64,000 nt of DNA from Syngnathus acus (lineage: Eukaryota; Chordata; Actinopteri; Syngnathiformes; Syngnathidae), in contig NC_051101.1 of assembly GCF_901709675.1 (NCBI RefSeq), positions 8,762,501 to 8,826,500 on the forward strand, written 5' to 3'. This document shows positions 43,709 through 56,100 of the stretch, in pieces. Numbering within the stretch: position 1 is the stretch's first letter; each line of letters starts with the position of its first letter. The translations under genes were made by a program, and so were the position numbers. Below the pieces are notes generated by a model that was not told where the DNA came from, ran no database searches, and saw only the letters and a program-made list of their open reading frames with translations.

Positions 43709-46700
43709 TCATGCGATGCGTGGTGCCGAGCGGTCATTGGTGAGGGTCCTCTTCAGCTTGACTCCGTTACGGATAGCCACCAACATGTTGCCATCCACCT
43801 CCTCTCCTGCTTCGGTTTCTCCTCGCTCACTATGAGGGTGCTGCTGGGCCAGTTGGTTGGCCGGCAGGACGGTGGGAGGATTGATCGAAGCCTGACCGCT
43901 CCAAGACACCCCAGGCGGCACTCCAGCATTGTCTCCTCTTGGGAACGTGGAAGAATCTGGACTCCCTCTGATCTCCTCTCCGCTCCTGCTCCCATTTGCC
44001 ACTCCTGAGATGTCAGGAACTGTTGGGATTTTAACCGGGACGACTGGTGTACGAATAGGAATGGGACCTCCGCCGACAACTGAGCCTGAGCGGCGGGCAG
44101 AAGGTTTGGAAGAAGGGGTGCGGCGGATTGTGGCAACCCCTGGAGTGACAATAACTGGACCATGGCCTGTAGAATAGGACCCAGAGACATTATGGTATCC
44201 AGAATAAAAGCCCTGATTCAAACAACCTGTAGGGACAGTAACACACACACACACAAAAAAAAATCATGATTACAATAAGTAATGTCTTCGAACTGACGTA
44301 ATACTACCTGTCTTGAAATTAAGTTATGCCACTTGAGTGAAGGGAAAAACAAATGAAGCAATTCAGGTAGTGTGATACACTGACTTACAAGCTTGGTCAT
44401 AAAACTCACTGAATTCCTAAGTCAAGGTACCACTGTACTCAAAGGGAGAGGTGAGGGTACACGCGTGGGATGTACCAACCTGTCGGAGTCGGTGGATAAG
44501 GCCCAGAAGGTGTGTGGGTGGGTGTTGAGGGAGGAGCTCCGTTGGGGTACCTCCCCTGCACAGGTGTGCTGGGCAGGCCAGCTGTGGACGCGGGCCGCTT
44601 GGTCTGAAACATGCGTCGGCATGACTGGCCAATGTCACTGTTTCTAGGGATGGTGGATGACTTGTCAAAGTCGGGCTGCTGTTGCTCAGGATTCTGTTCC
44701 TCGGCCATCGAAAAATAGTCGAAATCTGACACTGGAGGGTTTGAAACGGAAAGAAGTTGGGGGGAAAACAAGGTTAGTGACCAAACTCAACTTGCTGCTT
44801 GCGTGCTTTGTGTTACCTTGTGAAGGAATGGTGTCCTCAGAGCAGCAGGGTGTATTTGTCTGAGTGTTGTACCCACTGGAGCACTGGATTGAGTCCCGAT
44901 TGGACCTCTGGGTGTCCAGTTCCAGGCCTTTTGATAAGGCCAGAGCTAGCTCATCATGGGCCTCAAGATCACCAGGCTGGAGACATCGACACATTTTAAC
45001 ATGGTTAAACTACCTGAGGAGACAAGCGGATATGGGGAAAATAACCTTGAGTGGTGTCCTGTTTCTTTCTTCCAGTGCGACCTTTTGAGGTGCATGCAGG
45101 TCAGCTGGAGCCGGAGTAGTGGTCGTAAGGCTTTGCGGTGCGCTGCTTTCCCTGCCTGTATCTCCATTACTTTCCATTACAACTGGAGGTCCCTTGTCTT
45201 TCTTCTTTCGCAATGTATTGACCATGGGCTGGTCGTATGGGCCCGGTTTTGCCCAGTCCTGGAAAGAAACATAACTCATTGTTCTGATCATTTGTTTTTT
45301 TTGTCAAACTAAGTACACTTCTTTCCTTTCTTTCAAAACACAAGCATGGCATGTTTTGATCAGACCCTGGAATTTTTCTAGGACAAACCTTCCAGCTGGG
45401 AACATGAGAGGAAGGCATCATGGGAGAGCCCATCGGGCAGTTGTGAGGGAAGTCTGGCAGGAGCGCTGAGGCAGGACGTGACCATGATCGCGATGGGCAG
45501 GAGGAGGAAGAGGAGGATGGAGGGAAGAAGGGGAAAGCTGTGCTGGTGCCTGAGCTCAAACTCCCACCATTGGTAGGGGAGTTGGCTGGGCTGTAGTGGT
45601 CAAAGCCATTGGACAGCTGCTTGTGTATGTTGGTGGATTACAACAAAAAGAGACAACAAAAACAAACGATGGGATGAATTACTGGAATGATAAATGATAT
45701 GAAAATATAAGCCAAAAAAAAAAACATTAACTGAGAGAACAAGTGTGGGCGAAACACAGTAACATTACAAATAAAATTTTTAGTATTGCTGACGTCATTA
45801 CAAAATATTTTTTTGAAGAGACAGCACTAATGGGGATTTCTTCTTGTCTTATTGTTGATTTTCTAAAAATGACCCAGTGAGCTAAAATACATAGCAGCTT
45901 ACTTTTTTTTTTCAATTCTTCTTTGATTGTAATAAAATAGCATAACATTTGTTTCCACGTACTGGGAATGAAAATTATAAGACCAATTTTTAATGCCTAG
46001 TTACTTTTCACCCACCCTGTACAAATATCAAAATGGTACAAAGACCCTAAGGTGACATGGAAGAAAAACAAACCGTGTTCACTTTGCGAGGGAAGGCAAA
46101 GTTTCTTTCTCGTTTTTTTCTTTCTTGCATGTCACCTTCAGGGCTCTGTAAAATTACATAACATAGAAGAAAAGCTAAAAGAAAATAAATGCTTTAACTG
46201 AGGAGACAAATAATGGAAATGACATTGGATATGGAGTCCTTTGGGACGGTTCGTACTTTCCTTTAGCTCATCAGAATTTTATTGTCATGTGAAGGGGAAA
46301 AACAGCCATGTTGACATCATGTTCAGCCAAGTATTAGCTTCAGTATGATGCAGGATGCGGGCAAGGATGCAGGTTAATTTGGAGCAGACAGTGGAAGAGT
46401 GTTTCACCTTGTCAACAGTATGCAGAGACGCAGCACCAGCAGGGGGGTTCCTGCCCAAGTCACTGTGAAGTTGTTCATACTCTGACGCATCAGAAGAGCT
46501 GGAACCGGCGCAAGGCTGGGGCAGCAAGCATAGCAGCAGCAGGAGAGGCAAAAGATGGTAGCAGACGACAAACACAAACGGACAGAATAGCAAGGGCAAA
46601 GACAGAAAGACAGCGAGACGAGCGGTGTGTTAGACAGCACGGGCACCTTTTCCATAGTTCTAAGCAGTTATTCAGATGTGCACTCATGTGCCCGTACAGG

Positions 46701-49700
46701 CTGTGGAGAAGGTGCAGCGGGAAGTGCATTAAAAAAAACATAATAAAAAAAGGCAGTTATAGGCGAGCTAAAAGAACAGTCATAAACATTTGTAATTTAT
46801 TCATATTTCAAGCAACTACAAGTGTTGAAGTAAAGCACAATCATTGCATCATATTAACACATTATTAACTTCTAGTGGGTAACTTGGTGAGTGAGGTCTG
46901 GTACTCATTTATTCCAGCCCTGCGGAAAATCAACGTAAACTAGCCCCATTCTCACTTTTTTTTTTTTTATTGAATTTCAAGAATGAGACCTGTGAATAAG
47001 GAAACAGTAAAAAAAAGACTTCCAGCCTGCTTGTGAGTTACTTTTTAAGATGCACATTTGGAAAAGATATTAACTCAGGATGTCTGAGCCTCTGCAAACT
47101 CCGTTTTTTCACAGCGGTGGAGAGTTTAATAGTAGCACGGGACTGACCTGCTTTGCCCTGGGCTACAATGGAAGCACACTAATTTCCTGTGCAGTCAACC
47201 TCACCACAGTCACATCAAGTTATTGCTCAAAATGCTCGTTAGGTAGAGAATTAACAGCTAGATCCCCCACTCGGATTGTAAATCAGACAACACAGTTGTA
47301 TTTTCATATGGTGCACAAGTGTTAAGCAAAGAGCATGTCCCTCACCTTGTTTTTCGCCGGCATTGGTGACGATGACTTTGAGGATGTGCACTGATCATGC
47401 GATGAAGAGACAAAGCCAGAGTCGTGGGAGGAGATGCTGGAGAGTCGAGCCGGGGCCTGCTGCGACAGCGTGGAGCTGCGATACCGTTGGCGAGGTTGAT
47501 GGTGGTGGAAGAGGTGGTGTGAGGAAGAGGAGGAAGAAGAGGAGGAAGGAGAATGAGAGTGAGAGCCACTTGATCCCCTGGAGTCACTACTGTTAACACT
47601 GTTCAGACTACTGTGACAGAGAAGGGAGGGAGGAAGGGACAGTCAACGGTAGAACAGATAACCACCCAAAGAGGTGAAGAAAAGGATGGGATTTGCATCA
47701 AGAGTCGGGAAAACGAGGAAATGAGGAAGGCAGGGAATCGGGGTGCGTGGAGAAAACAAGGTAGGAAATCATTAACACAGCAGCCCAAGGTGATGTACTA
47801 CATCTGGTAATGACCGAGGCCACTTGAGTCAAAACATAATCGGCGTACCTATAAAGTACACAAGCCAAATACGTAAAAGGATGACTGAAATGCCAACGGG
47901 AGAAGATGGATCTTCCCGAGCATATGGTGGACCGAGCTTGTTGCTTACTGTGACTATCGGGATTAAATATGTTTAGCTGGCACACAAGTTCGAGTAAAAC
48001 GACTATACATTGCAAGACACATTGAATCAATGAGAGGTGTGAACTGCCATTTAATGAAAAAAGGATCGCCTTCCGTCATCACTACAAATATTTAGCAAGC
48101 GTTTACAGCACAATGAATCATTAAAAACACAAGTTACTGCTAATATCCACCACTAGAGGGCAGAACTTAAAGATGTTTCGTACAAGACTACAAAACCTTG
48201 CTGATGCCATAATTGTGAATTCATACCATCATGTACATCTATGTCCTCTATTTTCTTTTTTGTTGTGTATATAGTGTGTTGTCACCTGCACATGCTGGAC
48301 TTCCTGGACGTAGGGGTGCTAGGAGAAGAGGGTGGAGTTTGGTATGACCAATTGTAGTCTGAACCTTTCAGATCCATTATCACCTAGAAGGAACAAACAA
48401 GATTAAAATACTTGCGCATATGGTGTACCTTTTGAAAGTGATCATAAAAAAAAAAAATTCTTTAAATATTGCTGTATTACTTGTTCACTGGCTGGGGGTA
48501 GCTTGTGAGGATCAGATGTCAATAATTTGAGGTCATCAGAGATGGCTTGGAGATGGGTAACCTCTCCCAACATTGAAATCTCTTCATCCTGTAAAAATAA
48601 TTTGTAGCAATCACAGTATGTATTGACACAATTAACTAGTTTGTCCAAATGTGTATTAAAAGTGTGACCCAGTTAAGTTTTTTTTTAGTCTTGAGCAATC
48701 AAGAGGTGTGCTGAAGGAAAACCCAGACGCTACATACCACTACAGGCCGCAGCAAGGCTACAAAGGCGCAGAATCTTTGTCTCTCCTCTATTAGTGCTTT
48801 CCTCAGGGCCTCTTTCTCAATTTCTTCCAGAAGAATGTATTTGTCATTGACATCCTGCATTGCGCAGTCCAACTGGGGTAGGATATCACCACGACCTGCC
48901 AGATAGAATGAGCACACACACACAAAATTAGCAAACCTTATGGACAGAAGACAAAGATGAAGAGGAGTTTACAATACTGAACAGGAAGGTTCACTCGCCA
49001 TAGTAGCAAGTTTTTTTTTTTTTTAATGTGACAACTCAACATCGTGTCATACGTGTGGGGTGACCAAATACATTGAACCCAAATCCAGCCATCCTGAGTT
49101 TGCAAATGGAGGTGCAAAGGTTGGCATTTGTCCAAAGCTGGCACATAAAATGTCTTGCAAAATCTGACACACCATGCTTAAACTCTCAGTGAACACAAAC
49201 GTGATGACAAATTCAATGTATATAGTAGTCCACTGAAGCTACACTAGATCATTATGTAGAGTCAAGTTTAAAAAAAAAAAAATCATTACATGACGGACTA
49301 AATTACAAGCAATGGCAATGAGACATGACGAATGATGTCAACAAATACACACTGCAAGTTTCACAGCTGCTTTGAGTGAATGGAGTTCATTACTGATCAC
49401 GCCTGTACCCAAAGGAAGGAAATGCCCAATTACAATAAACTGAGAAATTTTGCAGCACTTCATGACAACATATGGTATATACCGTAATTTTCGGACTATA
49501 AGTCGCGGTTTCATTCATAGTTTGGGTGGGGGGGCGACTTATACTCAGGAGCGACTTATATACATATATATGTTTTTTTTCACTTTTTTGGGCATTTTAT
49601 GGCTGGTGCGACTTATACTCCGGTGCGACTTATAGTCCGAAAATTACGGTAAGTTGCAGTTCCATTTCACTTAAATGGCAAACACAAGTTTCTCGTGAGA

Positions 49701-52700
49701 CTGTACAAAGGGAATGATGGGAACTACGGCCGAAGTGTGCATGTCATTTGTTTGGCTTAAACCACATAACCAAACTTGTGAGCTATTCTTTACTCCAGCA
49801 CGCACTATCTGTTTTTTTTGTCACTGTTTGAATGTGACATTGAGTCCAATTTGCGATTCATGCTATTCTTAACAAGTCATTTTTGAAAGTCCTACAATAA
49901 GTGGTGGAACAATGATTCGAACTTCAAAGCCCGACCTTTCTCATGGAGCAGTAGAAATGTTACTGTCGTGATGCCACAAGAGAAGGCTGGCTCTCTCCGA
50001 TAGAACAGTTTGTTTTCAAGTCCATTTGTACCACCTCACTCCTTATGTCTTCAAAGAAATAAGACATCGTTCACAGAGTTCACAGTGAAGTGATCCAAAA
50101 GATGGTGTGCATACACAAATGCACGTTTATGTGGATCACCTTCGTCACTTATACAGGAAAAATAATGAAATTATCAAATGATTATAGACAAAATATGAGA
50201 TTTTTACTGCTGAAGAGTGCTAAATAAGTATCTAAAACACCAGCCTCCAAAACATTTCACTTTACCTTCCAAGTAATGTTAACTGGCACATTGCCTGTGT
50301 ACGTGCGGTTCATGTGATCTGACATGCACGATTAACCTCTCCAGGTTGCACATGAGCAGTGATTACATTAAGCCACAGTCATGGGCTGTTTGTTATAACC
50401 GTGTGTACTGACTTTGCTCGTCTTAGGACTTTACGTAGATGGGATGAGAAACTTGTATTTATTTTCTTGGTTGCTTTAGAGTTGTGGCTCATCTATTGTA
50501 TTCCAAACGACTAGAAAGACGATATTTGTTATTTAGTCCGTATGCTGACAAATCTCATCTGAACTGCACATCAGTGCAAAATAACCAGAACCTTATTTCA
50601 AAACGAGTGTCGATCCATGAGCTTTACACTTGCCTTTTCTGCTGTTAGCCAGATAGAGAAACTTGCTCTTTTCGTGCTGACTAATAATACGGAGCTTGGA
50701 AGCCAGGGAAAGTGTTGAGTGAAGAGTTTAATTCAACATGCTGTGTAACCGCACAGCTTGAACGAGAAAAGCCATGAAAAAACAAAGGCAGGGAAAGACA
50801 CATTAAAAGCGTCTCCGTTTCCTAGGGTATGGCTCCTAAACCAGTAGCATACTATCAATGTACCCATAGCAACCCCGAAACGTAAATTAAAGATGACATT
50901 TGTAGAGTTAGCCAACTGATATTCCATATCACTTGACAAAGCATTACAAATATCGACCCATGTATTGACACTTTGACACTGACTGACTTACCCCAAGTGT
51001 CAGCTCCGGGAAGACAAGGATGGTTATCAGAACCATATGTGAACAAGGAGAGAAACAAAGTCAACTGAAAGAACGTGTTTGCATTGCGCTCAGCCGGCGT
51101 ATTCATCGTGACTTGCTGTTCAAGAACAACAAGGAATGATTGCCAAATCTGATTTACAAGTTCAACTGACGTCATGTTTTAAAACGCCAAATTATAAACA
51201 TCCCAAAACATAGCAATATATCCAAGTGTGGGTACATGTGTTTGTAAATCCTGAGCCAAGAGAACCTGAGAGAGAGGAAAAAAAAAACTGCCCAATGCAA
51301 GCTACCAAGTAAGGCAATGTTTAGCTGTACCAGATTTGCACAAGTGTTCATCAGTCAGGACAAAGTAATTCTGCACGTCTCACTGTGGTCCTACTTTGTC
51401 ATGTATTTATTCCCAAGACATTGGCATTAAAGCAAAACTAAGAGTGTCTTTTTACCTTTCTTTGCTTTCTTCTGAAGCTTCAGTGTGTCTGATGACTTTT
51501 TCTTGATCTCCTGCCGAGCTCTCTTGTACTCTAGTTCAGACAAACAGTAAAAGAGTGTGCAAGAATTTAGTAAATGTCCCTCAATGGCATAGCAGACTTA
51601 CAATCAAATGTTTCTTTGCTCAAAGTGATGACAGCGACTTGGCCTTACATGATCATTTCTTTTATGACGACATATTTTCCCAGAAACCCGCCATAACCAA
51701 TAGCATGTTTTTTTTTAATGTCACTGCTAATATTACAGAAGGTTACATCTTTTTCAAGCACTATTAACTTTTGATTCACATAGATATCAACTTTGGCATT
51801 AAAATATAGAACAATTCAAATACCATATATATCTACAATAAAACAGAATCAGACTCTGGAAAAAAAAATGCACTTAAATAGTAACACATGCCCAAAAAAA
51901 ACTACATATATGTAGCGGCAGAGTAAAATGAGATTCCTGAGAACTTTTATCTCCTTTACCGATCACCTATTTGTATAAGGCTGGAATGGCAATTTTTTTT
52001 AGGAGGGGGATTTGTGCTGCCTAATAAACGTCAGCAGCATTCCTTTAAATGCAGGTGTCTCAACAAGTGTTAAATGGCTATATCTCTTTCTCTATACAGC
52101 CAGTCACGCTACATGTCAGGCATTACAATTGGTTGGGACGGCTGTGTTTGAAATGGACTTTTAACTGAAGGGTCACTGTCTTGCAACTTTCTCCACACAA
52201 ATGCGACATTCCAGCTTGTTGACTTTAGCCAGCCACTGTGTTCATCTGGATTGAACCCAAGACATTACCACCACTGTGGCATAAAGCTTTGGAACGAAAT
52301 GAGTTCCATTGATTCTGCCCAATTTTCTGTAATTGCAAAGACATCAGAAAAAGCAAATTCGAGAATGCTAATTATATAAGAAAAGAAAATGTATCGAGTC
52401 TGGGAAAAACTACGATGCCCATTTTATTTATCGAACAATAGGATGGTTAAGTAATTATGGTGACGGGCTTAAGTGAGTGACCTATGACTGTTCTACCTTT
52501 GGCATGGTCTTTATCCAAAGTGTAGACCCCTCTTTTCCACTCCTCCATCTGTTCTTGTAGGGGGTTGATCAGAGCCTCCAGGAAGGTCCTGCAGAAAAAT
52601 CATAGTTATTATTATTTTATTAGTGAAGTTCATTTAAAATTTACAGGTCCTCCCACATTTTCAGTATATTTCATTGAGACTGACGAGGGCAAATATTTTC

Positions 52701-53008
52701 ACGTTTAATTTTTATGTTACAACCACAATGAAGACCTTATTGACATATTTGCCCGAAAACTGGCAAAAGGTGACGTCTCGTTTGTCAATCATTAATAGGC
52801 AGGCGACCCGGGCAAGAGTGTTTATATCCAACTGTGTCACAGTGGGATGTTAGACGCTTGTGCAGTCATATCTGTCAATCATTACCTCACTGAGTCGAGA
52901 GACATTTGTGCATATGTGACTGTGTTTAAGAAGCTGCGAGGGCTCGGCAGCTGCAGGCTTAGTCCTTACGATTAAAATTAGACTGCAACACTCTCTTGTC
53001 GACATTTC

Positions 53009-53085
<77 letters not shown>

Positions 53086-53086
53086 G

Positions 53087-53146
<60 letters not shown>

Positions 53147-56100
53147 AGAGGGTGGGTGTGCGGGTGTAGCTGCCACCTACAGGGTCATGCTATGGAGATC
53201 CAAAAGGAATGCGCTGAAATGCCATTTGAAATTAGAGCCCCTTGTCTGGGTAATGTGTGTGTGTGTGTGTGTGTGAAATGGCGACAGATATGCGGTGGAC
53301 ATGTGTGAGGGTCGACGTTAAAACATTCTTAATGCGTAATGCTATACGCATCGTCTCTCGCACAAGTACAGCACTACAGGGGGCACTCTCGCACATGACA
53401 TCAACACTTGGTGCGTAGAGTGACACCACATGCGCAAAGACGTTTATTGGATGTGCCTCGTGAGGGTCGAAGCGCATCAAATGTGTCGCGTTACGACATA
53501 TTCCAGGATGGCAGGCTTGATTGTACATGCAAAACCAGGCAATCATACATTCCCGTCAAGTGCTGACCAAAACAGTACTGGCATGTAAATAAATGTCAGT
53601 AGTGCAGTACTTGAGCAAAGATAGGTGCCAAACATTCGCACACAAATTCAATTCCTTACATGGAGAACTGTTTGAATTTAGCTTCAATGCCACGATGTCT
53701 CATGCACATCCTGGTCAAAGCTGATCCAATGTCTCTGGTGCCTCCTGAAAGACAAACATAGAAAACAAAAACAGGCATAATTGAGTTGAGTGAATCAGTG
53801 ACAAAGTCAGTGTTTGCTTCACTGGAGAGACGATATATGTTTTCAAAGATCAGGACATCAGTTTCCACGTGACAGTCTCGCTCTCACAGTACGATGACAA
53901 AAAAAAGAGGGAAGACGAAACGCGATGAGAAAAAAGTAAAATGGGAAAAAAAAAGTCACAATATGGGAATTGTACAAAAACATCTACGCCTAGGTTGAAA
54001 CAATTTCAGCAACAAACCTTAACAACAAGATGACTTCACAAAGCTGTCATTAAAACTCTTACTGGATACTTGAGGCCTGCCCGAGACGTATTTCGTAATT
54101 ACATTCTATGTTTTGGGCAGTTGATCACAAAGAAAGGTGACCAATGCGTTCATGCGGATGGAGATCGGCAGGACTGGAATGCAGAAACACTACACAAAGC
54201 TACAAAATTGACAATAAGAATTGCAGTAAATATTTATTACTGAATAAATTGTAATATCAACAATTTTCGAGATAGTTCTGTTGCCATGGCTGTAGCAGCC
54301 AGGCTATGTGACGTGCCCAAAACTTCAAACACAATGGCTTATTATTTCATACCGAGACAAGACCACGATGATATTAAGGCCCGAAAGACTCGTGTCATAT
54401 TCTTTCCTGAAGGCTCAGCAGCTGTCTTTCAGACTGGATGTCTGCATCGGGACGTCAAGGTGACTGACAGGACTTTTGTTTGACTGCTCGGCATGACTCA
54501 GGTTTCTGTGTGAGATTGTTCTTGCATGTGTTTGTGTCTATATACGAGTTCGTCTTTGCACGACTTTGTGTCTGCATGTGGGAAAAGGTGAGGCCAGAAA
54601 GTTCTTATGTGTGGATGTGTGGGACTGTGCTCTGGTGAAGTAAGCACAGTTTTTGCAGATTGCACGCCTAGACTGGAAACAACAACAAAAAAATATACAT
54701 ATATTATTATTTTTATTGCTAGACACTATGGACATTTAATAACGTTTGTTCTCTCTTAATGAGTGAGCCAGAACGTGTTAAGCAAGTGAATGATACTAAC
54801 AACTACAATACAAGATGCTCTTTTGTTTCTTGCTTCACTTATTTGTCATTCATCCATCCATCTATCCATTCACCACTAGACAACATATTATTCTTGAGGG
54901 TGGGGCTAACAGATGTCAAGAGTACCACAGGGAGGCCATAAGGTCCAAGAAAGTGTTAGTACTGGCAAAATCTCTTCATTGCACGGTAATTCAGCAGCTC
55001 AAGTCAGTACTGTCAGGGGAAGAGTTTGGTTTCAGCTGATAATGTATTTTTTTTTTCTACCACACCCGTACATCTGGATTTGATATGAAGCATATGGAAA
55101 GACCGCAGTCATCTTGAAGCAGGAACAAGAGTGCCTCTGTCAAGGGTTGGCAATGTGACTGAAATACCTGCAATCTGTTTTGTCTGAACAATGTCCCATT
55201 GAATGGAGAAGTCTCATCTGAAATGACCCATGCAGCCAAACACGATGGGCATTGCCACAAAGGTGTCTACTGATGATGCTGACCCCCCTACGGCAAAAGT
55301 CAACGTGTGGCTTCGGCAACAATTGCCAGTTACCATGGAAACTGCATGTGCACGTCTAGCCTCTTTTATGTTGACGTTGGCATTTTGATCACTTTTTTCT
55401 GGGAGGCTGTTCTCTATAAACGGCGCTTGGGAGATGAGTTGGGAGGGAGGGGCAAAGGTAGTACGGATGCAATAACAAAAGCAGGACAGAAGGTAGAAGG
55501 GAATGCTGTAATGGCGGTAGAAGGGTGGGGGGGGGTAACTTAACACCGGCTCAAACATTTCTCCTATTGTGTTGCTGTCCGACAAATATTTCATATGGCA
55601 TACTAGACATGTCACGCATCAAATGATGTGATAGCGGGATGCCGTGTTGCACGAGCCTGCTTTGCTCAGTTGCGTGTAAAAGGAAAGGCCAGATAAATGT
55701 AAATCTTCTCTTATGGTTCTGGCATGCCACTTTTTGTAAAAGAGGCTTGTATATACTGTGGCTGTGCATATTTCATGTTCTGGCTTTCCATAAAATTTAC
55801 AGCTTGGTTCATATGATTTTAGGTGCTCTTTGTTTTTAGAAAACTTACTTCGAGCCAATGTCAACTTTCTTTTCATTTTCACGGCTACAACAATATTCTC
55901 ATTAATCCTAGCCCAAAGTTCACAGTCATGCATTCTCTGCTGTGCAATAGCTGTAATGAGAGAATTCGCCTAGCTAAATGTGAACGTTCCTATGTTCTTG
56001 TTGTAAAACCGTTGTGGTCCTTTCTGGGTAAAACTGTTATCCACAGTGCATCTACTCTGGCTAGCATCATGTGACTGTCACAAATAGACACAATTCAAGT

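Noticed and set aside
43753-44190. 145-codon frame overlapping the last mtss1 exon
   Set aside because: It is a shadow frame of the mtss1 C-terminal exon, which is fixed by the WH2 motif and TNDRSAPR end.
44393-44647. Plus-strand frame of 84 codons
   Set aside because: It is antisense to the proline-rich mtss1 exon 44480-44731.
52200-52310. GGTTCAATCCA-like B-box on the minus strand (near 52248)
   Set aside because: It has no convincing A box or tRNA fold, and too little flanking similarity to call a repeat.
53084-53308. Open frames across the (CTGT)n tract
   Set aside because: They are microsatellite translations without any protein signature.
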